DNA of 64,000 bases from Iamia sp963728655. Its GTDB lineage: Bacteria > Actinomycetota > Acidimicrobiia > Acidimicrobiales > Iamiaceae. Within the stretch, counting starts at the first letter, position 1; every line of letters begins with the position of its first letter. Below are positions 58,545 to 64,000 of this stretch, piece by piece. The notes under the pieces were generated by a model. It saw only the letters and a list, made by a program, of their open reading frames with translations, ran no database searches and was not told the origin of the DNA. Both the position numbers and the translations under genes were made by a program. The stretch covers positions 806,001-870,000 of the forward strand of contig CAVSLD010000002.1 in the NCBI GenBank assembly GCA_963728655.1, in the 5' to 3' direction.

Positions 58545-58832
58545 AGTGTGCCAGGAGGGCGGAGGGCGCCGACCGGCGGCCCCGGGTCGCTCGGGTGGGC
58601 CACTCCTCCCCAGGTCGGGGCGCCGCTCGGCGTCATCTGGGGTCGACCGGCGCCGCCTGTCCGCCACCGCTCCGGGGCCATCCTGGTCTCCCTTCCGCCG
58701 GCCCGCCCTCGTCGTGGGCGCCGACGTCAGGCCCCGGGTCCCCGTCGGGGCGGGGGGCCTGTGCGACGCTGGCCGCACCGGCGGGGTCGCCCGTCGTGGG
58801 CCGGCCCACCGGCCGATCGGAGACGACGTCCC

Positions 58833-59807
58833 ATGCACCGCACCCGCACCCGCGTGTACCGCAAGGGTGAGCTGGTGGTCGAGGACTGCGCGGTGACCGA
58901 GGTGTCCGAGCACCTGGCGGACCCCGACACCTGCGTCTGGGTCGACTTCTGCGCCCCCACCCGTGGCCAGCTCGACGAGGTGGCCGGTGAGCTGGGCCTC
59001 CACGACCTGGCGGTGGAGGACGCCCTCGAGCCCCAGCGCCCCAAGCTCGACCACTACCAGTCCCACCTCTTCCTGGCCCTGCCCACCGCCCGCCTCGATC
59101 CCGCTGCCGGGGTGCTGGAGGAGTCCGGCGTCGCCGTGTTCATCGGGGCCCGGTGGCTGGTCACGGTGCGGCGCGACGACACCTTCGACCTGGACCCCGT
59201 GCTGGCCCGCTGGGACCGATCCCCCGACATGGCCGCCCACGGGGTGGGGTTCCTGCTGTGGGGGCTGATCGACGTGGTGGTCGACGGCTACTTCGACAGC
59301 GTCCAGGACTTCGACGACTTCTACGACGCGGTCAGCGAGGGCATCTTCCGCGACGAGCCCATCGACCCGTCCGAGCAGCGCAGCTGGTTCGAGGTCCGCC
59401 GGGCCCTCGTGCGGTTCCACCGCCTGGTGGTCCCGCTGCGCGAAGCGCTCAGCGCCCTGATGCGGCGCGAGCACGGCGTGGCCGACGGTCCCCTGTACCC
59501 CTACTACCAGGACGTCTACGACCACATCTTGCGGGTCACCGAGTCCACCGACTCCCTGCGCGACCTGGTGTCGTCGATCGTCGAGACGAACCTCAGCCTG
59601 CGTGACTACCGCCAGAACCAGGTGATGAAGAAGGTCACCAGCTGGGCGGCCATCATCGCCGTGCCCACGCTCATCACCGGCTACTACGGCATGAACGTGC
59701 CCTACCCCGGCTTCGCCCGCACCTGGGGCCTGCTGGTGTCGCTGGTCCTCATGGTGGCCTGCTCGGTCGGCCTCTACACCAGCTTCAAGCGCCGCGACTG
59801 GCTCTAG
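58833..59807 (+). CDS. CorA family magnesium transporter
   Basis: A 324-residue homopentameric channel. The cytoplasmic funnel domain fills residues 1-265 (VWVDFCAPTRGQLDEVAGEL, then LVTVRRDDTFDLDPV), the long stalk helix runs about 205-265 (LRVTESTDSLRDLVSSIVETN), and the two transmembrane helices at the end enclose the signature GMN in ITGYYGMNVPYPG (near residue 290). Charged residues FKRRDW end the chain. It imports Mg2+ or other divalent ions, possibly Ni2+ or Co2+. Confidence 0.95.
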   Translation: MHRTRTRVYRKGELVVEDCAVTEVSEHLADPDTCVWVDFCAPTRGQLDEVAGELGLHDLAVEDALEPQRPKLDHYQSHLFLALPTARLDPAAGVLEESGVAVFIGARWLVTVRRDDTFDLDPVLARWDRSPDMAAHGVGFLLWGLIDVVVDGYFDSVQDFDDFYDAVSEGIFRDEPIDPSEQRSWFEVRRALVRFHRLVVPLREALSALMRREHGVADGPLYPYYQDVYDHILRVTESTDSLRDLVSSIVETNLSLRDYRQNQVMKKVTSWAAIIAVPTLITGYYGMNVPYPGFARTWGLLVSLVLMVACSVGLYTSFKRRDWL

Positions 59808-59951
59808 GCGCCCCGAGCCGTGTCCGTCCCGGGCGCCGGTGACCGTGCCCGCCGGGGACCCTCGCGCCGAGGACCGCCGGCGGCGGGGGCCTTCGACCGG
59901 TGCGCAGGATCGGTCGGGCGGGGACCGCGGCGCCGGGGTAGGAACGGGGCC

Positions 59952-60911
59952 ATGGACCCGGGACCGGACAGGGACGCGCTGCGGGGACGGGTGGCCGTGG
60001 TGGCGGGGGCCACCCGAGGCGCGGGGCGGGGCATCGCCGTGGCCCTGGGCGAGACGGGGGCCACGGTGGTGTGCACCGGGCGCAGCAGCCGCACCGGCGC
60101 CCTGCGGTCGGACTACGACCGTCCCGAGACCATCGAGGAGACGGCCGAGCTGGTCACCGCCGAGGGCGGGACCGGCATCGCCGAGGTGGTCGACCACCTG
60201 GACCCGGCCCAGGTCGGGGCCCTGGCCCAGCGGCTGCGGGCCGACCACGGGCGCATCGACGTGCTGGTGAACGACATCTGGGGGGCCGAGGTCCTCAAGG
60301 GGGGACCGGCCGAGTGGGACACGCCGGTCTGGGAGCACGACCTCGACGTCGGGCTGCGCATCCTCCGCCTCGCGGTCGACACCCACCTGATCACGTCGCA
60401 CCACCTGCTCCCACTGCTGGTGGACCGGCCGGGCGGGCTGCTGGTCGAGGTCACCGACGGCACCACCACCTACAACGCCGAGCACTACCGGATCTCGGTC
60501 TTCTACGACCTGGCCAAGGTGGCGGTGAACCGGCTGGCCTGGTCGCAGGGCCACGAGCTGGCGGCCCACGGGGCCACCGCCCTGGCCATCACACCGGGGT
60601 GGGTGCGCTCGGAGATCATGCTGGACGCGTTCCGGACGACCGAGGACACCTGGCGCGACGCCATCGAGCCGCCCGACGGCTCCGAGCCCACCGCCCCGCC
60701 GGGCTTCGCCGCGTCCGAGTCGCCCCGCTACGTCGGCCGGGGCGTGGCCGCGGTGGCGGCCGACCCGGACCGGGCCCGCTGGAACCAGGCCTCGATCACC
60801 GCCGGTGACCTGGCCCGCGCCTACGGCATCACCGACCTGGACGGTCGCCGACCCGACGTCTGGGCCGAGATGGCCCGGGCCGAGGCGTCCGAGCCGCCCC
60901 CCACCGACTGA
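59952..60911 (+). CDS. short-chain dehydrogenase/reductase family oxidoreductase
   Basis: A 319-residue SDR. The cofactor motif is GATRGAGRGIA (Rossmann, near residue 20), CTGRSSRTGALRSDYDRPET shapes the adenine-ribose site, VNDIWGAE replaces the usual NNAG, and the catalytic pair is in FYDLAKVAVN (YxxxK, near 180) with LVEVTDGTTT before it (Ser replaced by Thr or Asp). The substrate is unknown. TAGGAA seven bases before the ATG suggests a leaderless message. It is convergent with the DUF1275 gene across a repeat region. Confidence 0.92.
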   Translation: MDPGPDRDALRGRVAVVAGATRGAGRGIAVALGETGATVVCTGRSSRTGALRSDYDRPETIEETAELVTAEGGTGIAEVVDHLDPAQVGALAQRLRADHGRIDVLVNDIWGAEVLKGGPAEWDTPVWEHDLDVGLRILRLAVDTHLITSHHLLPLLVDRPGGLLVEVTDGTTTYNAEHYRISVFYDLAKVAVNRLAWSQGHELAAHGATALAITPGWVRSEIMLDAFRTTEDTWRDAIEPPDGSEPTAPPGFAASESPRYVGRGVAAVAADPDRARWNQASITAGDLARAYGITDLDGRRPDVWAEMARAEASEPPPTD

Positions 60912-60933
60912 TCCTCCCGCCGTGGCGCCCGCC

Positions 60934-61070
60934 CCTGTCCGTTCTGGGTACCGGTGACCGGGTTCTACGGGGGATCCGGTACCGAGAACGGTGGTGGGCC
61001 GGTGCCTGTCGGTTCTCGGGACGGGTGACCGGGTCCTCCGGGGATCCCCGTACCGAGAGACGGGGACGGG
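60934..61070. repeat. two copies of a hairpin-forming repeat
   Basis: Copy one: CCGTTCTGGGTACCGG (60939-60954) pairs with CCGGTACCGAGAACGG (60976-60991), 15 of 16 bases, over a 21-base loop. Copy two (about 61008-61063) shares CGGTTCTCGGGACGGG and CCCCGTACCGAGAGACG and the same loop core GTGACCGGGT. They lie between converging genes. Confidence 0.8.
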
Positions 61071-61757
61071 TCAGCGGGGGGCGGCGGGGGACCCGGCGCG
61101 GAGGTGGGTGAGGGCGGCGGCGACGAGGGTGCCGAGGCCCAGCAGGGCCAGGGTCCCGGCCACGGTGGCCCGGCTCAGGGCAGCGGCCCCGGCCGCACCC
61201 CCGAGCACGGCCAGGAGGGGCACGGCCCCGTGCCACCACCAGTGGTCGGTGTCGTCGCCGACCGGCGAGCGCATGGCCGACGCCGTGGTCGACCCCGTGA
61301 CGTAGCCCCCCGTCAGGTAGCTGACCCCGAGGGCGCGGGCCAGGGCGGCCTGCATCCCCATGGCCAGCCCCAGCACGGCGGTGAGGACGCCGGCGCGCAG
61401 GTCCGCGGCGCCCTGCAGGACGGCGACGCCACCGATGAGCACGCCCTCGACCGCCATCACGAGCGCAGGGCGGAGGGTCGCGCCCCGCTGCTGGCGGACC
61501 CGCCGCCACCGCCCGAGGCCGGCGGCACCCACGACGAACCCGGCCAGGGCGGCGGCCGACGCCCCGGTGTCGATGGTGGAGTCCCGGGTCACCGAGATGC
61601 CCAGCAGGAGGACGTTGCCCGTCTGGTTGCTGAGGAACGCGCCGCCGAAGTGGAGGAACGCGGTGGCGTCGAGGCCACCGGCGACGACCATGAGCACCAC
61701 GAGCGCCAGGGTGTCGGGCGGGTCGCCGGTCCACGGGTCGACCGAGTCGGGGCTCAC
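61071..61757 (-). CDS. DUF1275 (YoaK-like) membrane protein
   Basis: A 228-residue protein with about six transmembrane helices. GGLDATAFLHFGGAFLSNQT and GNVLLLGISVT form the DUF1275 signature, and YLTGGYVTGSTTASAMRSP is the second conserved motif. The role of the family is unknown. GTG 61757 is used; the preceding Arg/Ser-rich frame has no convincing start. The stop lies directly beside the repeat region. Confidence 0.9.
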   Translation of the reverse strand: MSPDSVDPWTGDPPDTLALVVLMVVAGGLDATAFLHFGGAFLSNQTGNVLLLGISVTRDSTIDTGASAAALAGFVVGAAGLGRWRRVRQQRGATLRPALVMAVEGVLIGGVAVLQGAADLRAGVLTAVLGLAMGMQAALARALGVSYLTGGYVTGSTTASAMRSPVGDDTDHWWWHGAVPLLAVLGGAAGAAALSRATVAGTLALLGLGTLVAAALTHLRAGSPAAPR

Positions 61758-62268
61758 CGTCGCGTCCGCCGGTGACGACGACCGGCGCTGTCGCCTCGCA
61801 CCCCGGCGCGGCGAGGGCGCGACCATCGTCGCGACCGGACCGTCACCACAGCGTCCACCCCGCCATGATGGCCGGTGGGCCGGGACCGGGTCCGGGATCC
61901 CGGGTGGCCCCGCCGTCGCCGAGGTCGGGGCGCGGAGGAGACGGCGATGCCGTCGCGCCCGGAGCGGACCGGTGCGGTGACAGGTGCGACCGCACGGGGC
62001 CGGCGGCGGTGGGCGGGTCGCCGGGCACGCGACGGACCGTCGAGGTCAGGCCGTGGTCGCAGCGGTGAGGATCCGGGGCTGGGGGGCGTCGGTCAGCCCT
62101 CCGGGGCTGTCGGCGTCGGTCAGCCCTCGTCGGGCTCGTCGAGGCCGTCGGCTCATCGGAGGGCTCCGCTCACCGCGCCGCGGCCTCGGCCGCCTCGACG
62201 GCCCGCCCCGGCTGCGGGGACCGGCACCAGGTGGGTGGCGGACCGCCCGGCCGGGGGCCCGTGACGGC
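61758..62268. other. 511-bp gap without a recognised gene
   Basis: No coding frame is convincing. A 17-base direct repeat (GGCGTCGGTCAGCCCTC) occurs at 62085-62101 and 62112-62128, 27 bases apart. Otherwise nothing is seen. Confidence 0.4.
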
Positions 62269-63703
62269 TCAGGTCGCGATGCGGAGGGCGTCGACCTGGT
62301 CGTCGGAGACGTCGGTGGCCCGGACCAGCTCGTCGAGGGCCCGGTGCAGGCCCTCGGTGAGCAGGTCGACGTCGGGCAGCACGTCGGGGCAGGCGAGCAC
62401 GCCGAAGTCGAGGCTGTCGAGGTAGCTCATCACCGTCATGTTGGGACCCACCCCGTCGGCGATGGGGCCGATCGGGGTAGATCGCCTCCAGCCGGGCCCC
62501 GATGGAGTACAGCGGGAAGGGCGGGCCGGGCACGTTGGAGATGGTGACGTTGAACAGGGGCCGGTGGCGCCCGGCGGCGTTGACCCGGCTGTAGAGGCGG
62601 GCCGCGGTGCCGGCGACGGCCGGGGCCGCGAACTCGGCCCAGTCGGTGAGCGTGTCGGCGCCGATCGCCTTCTGCTGGTCCTTCACGTCGACCATGCAGT
62701 CGTGGATCACCTGGAGCCGCTCCACCGGGTCGTCGACGTCGGTGGCCAGCGAGGTGAAGGTGGTGGTGACCCGGTTGCCCAGGGCGTCGCGCTCGTCCTC
62801 GGAGCGGACCGACACCGGCACCATGGCGACCAGGGGGGAGTCGGGGATGCCCCCGTGGTGGTCGAGGTGGTGGCGGAGGGCGCCGGCGCACAGGGCCAGA
62901 ACCACGTCGTTGACGGTGCACCCTGCGGCCTTCTTCACCGCCTTCACCGCGGGCAGCGACAGGGAGGTGCACCCGAATGTGCGCCGTCCGGTGATGGGGA
63001 CGTTGAGCTCGGTGTGGGGCGCGGAGAACGGCGACGGCGGCGCCAGGCGGGGCGACTCGCGGTTCCGGCGGCGCAGGGCGAAGGCGGCCCCGGCGGTGCG
63101 GATGCCGGCCTTGGCCACCCGCACCGGCTGGCGGGCCAGGGAGGTGGCGGCGTAGCCGAGCAGCTCGAGGTCGCTGGGCACGGGATCGGGCTCCCACCCG
63201 GTCTCGTCGGGGTGCTCGGCGATCTCGGGGGTGAGGTCGAGCAGGGCGACGGTGAGCTCGTTGCCGGAGGCGCCGTCGATGGCGGAGTGGTGGACCTTGG
63301 TGAGGCAGCCGACCTTGCCGCCCTCGAGCCCCTCGATCATCCACACCTCCCACAGCGGACGGCTGCGGTCGAGGGGCTGGGCGACGAGGCGGCCGACGAG
63401 GGTGCGGAGCTGCTCCTCGGAGCCGGGCGAGGGCACCGCGGTGCTGCGGACGTGGTAGTCGATGTCGAAGTCGGGGTCCTCGATCCACAGCGGGTGGTGC
63501 AGGCCGAAGGGCACCTCGACCAGGCGGCGGCGGAACGGTGGAGCCAGGTGGAGCCGGGCGCCGTAGACCTCCTTGACCCGGTCCAGGGTCACCGGGACGT
63601 CGGCCTCTGTCGGGTCCAGCACCATGAGGCTGGCCACGTGCATGTGCGACGACGGGGTCTCCAGGTAGAGGAAGGATGCGTCCAGTCCCGTCAACCTCTG
63701 CAC
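62269..63703 (-). pseudogene. wax ester synthase/diacylglycerol acyltransferase (WS/DGAT), frameshifted near C-terminus
   Basis: Bifunctional acyltransferase making triacylglycerol or wax esters, about 478 residues if intact. GTG 63703 gives RLTGLDASFLYLETPSSHMH, the catalytic HHxxxDG in KVHHSAIDGASG (near residue 138), and NVPITGRRTFGCTSLSL with VSNVPGPPFPLYSIGARLEA (N-V-P-G-P) later. Near 62476 the frame shifts, and GPIADGVGPNMTVMSYLDSLDFG completes the protein to TGA 62269-62271. The upstream -10 TACGGT (63740-63745, minus strand) and ribosome site GGGAG are present. Confidence 0.85.
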
Positions 63704-63739
63704 CGGTGGTCTCCCGTCGTCGTCGTGGTCGGACCTCGG

Positions 63740-63745
63740 ACCGTA
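63740..63745 (-). promoter_or_regulatory. -10 hexamer of WS/DGAT gene
   Basis: TACGGT on the minus strand, about 36 bases before GTG 63703; GGGAG lies between as a ribosome site. Confidence 0.4.
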
Positions 63746-63775
63746 CGCCGTCGGGTGACGGCTTTCACGCCCCGG

Positions 63776-64000
63776 TCAGTCGGTGGGGTGGGGGCTGCGC
63801 CGACCGACCAGTGCCCGCAGGTCGTCGCGGGAGAGGACCAGCACCATCAGGGCCAGCCCGCCGCCGAGGCCGAGGGCCAGGGCGGTGGTGGCCTGGGCGA
63901 CCACGGGGGAGAGGACGGTGGAGGCGTCGGCCGAGGTGAGCACGTCGCGGTTGACCAGCCCGACGGTGGCGGCCAGGCCCGCGCCTCCCGCGAACACCAG
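63776..64000 (-). CDS. hypothetical membrane protein, N-terminus probably cut by window edge
   Basis: The frame is open from the window end to TGA 63776-63778, so the start may lie beyond base 64000 (a GTG at 63997 is also possible, giving 73 residues). Two hydrophobic segments are seen (GGAGLAATVGLV and ATTALALGLGGGLALMVLVL), then a basic tail (RDDLRALVGRRSPHPTD). No family recognised. Confidence 0.5.
   Translation of the reverse strand: MVFAGGAGLAATVGLVNRDVLTSADASTVLSPVVAQATTALALGLGGGLALMVLVLSRDDLRALVGRRSPHPTD

Noticed and set aside
61758..62268. Short frames in the gap before WS/DGAT
   Set aside because: No ribosome site, no motif and skewed Gly/Arg/Pro composition typical of noise in this GC range.
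1..64000. CRISPR arrays, transposases, prophage genes, replication origin
   Set aside because: No regularly spaced repeats, no transposase or integrase motifs, no phage structural genes and no dnaA-box cluster were seen.

Overview
The window is very GC-rich and densely coded, with GTG starts nearly as common as ATG and many 4-bp GTGA or ATGA overlaps. It is bacterial chromosome from an actinobacterium. CarD, Ni-SOD with its SodX protease, DUF222/HNH, DUF5522, DUF2630, a WS/DGAT acyltransferase, and a mec-cysM-murI-rph-rdgB order resembling that of mycobacteria all fit Actinomycetota. Fused branched-chain amino acid transporter genes suggest class Acidimicrobiia (Iamia-like), but this is inference. 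There is no phage, plasmid, CRISPR or insertion sequence; nearly everything looks like ordinary core or shell genome.

Layout. 1-5 kb: hypothetical fragment, broken VOC gene, tRNA-Pro(TGG), divergent sodX/sodN, then an overlapping trio GNAT / PP-loop ATPase / PGRP amidase. 5-12 kb: ferredoxin, GH43-like lipoprotein, MarR regulator divergent from a drug-type ABC exporter, DUF983 protein, Ser/Thr kinase. 12-24 kb: prolyl oligopeptidase, carD, fatty acid desaturase, then a three-gene Liv operon in which LivH-LivM are fused and an MFS carrier is fused to both LivF and LivG. 24-29 kb: tmRNA (ssrA), acyl-CoA ligase-like gene, DUF222/HNH protein, smpB. 29-35 kb: mec, cysM, SGNH protein, murI, rph, rdgB, mscS, pentapeptide protein. 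35-42 kb: D-threonine-aldolase-like enzyme, Nei/Fpg glycosylase, SGNH lipoprotein, an unusual short-armed tRNA-Leu(TAG), clpP, lipoprotein, rpe, TRAM-domain RNA methyltransferase, DUF5522, membrane protein. 42-49 kb: larC-larB divergent from larE (nickel-pincer cofactor), then a sulfur operon (persulfide dioxygenase-rhodanese, 51-aa protein, TauE) divergent from a GntR regulator. 49-64 kb: M90 peptidase, azlCD, a molybdopterin oxidoreductase with its FAD reductase, channel-like membrane protein, YncE-like lipoprotein, XRE regulator with a strong operator, corA, SDR, DUF1275 and WS/DGAT.

Cross-cutting signals. (1) At least seventeen genes have an NANNNT -10-like hexamer (often TANNNT) ending 6-9 bases before the start codon, which predicts leaderless mRNAs and helps choose starts (for example sodX at 2165 and the GntR gene at 48202). 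(2) About a dozen otherwise well-conserved genes carry single-base-type frameshifts, clustered at 0.8-3.1, 35-42, 49-54 and 62 kb; sequencing or assembly error is the simplest explanation. (3) Several non-coding gaps hold inverted or tandem repeats. (4) Nickel biology recurs: Ni-SOD with an altered nickel hook, SodX, and LarB/LarC/LarE.
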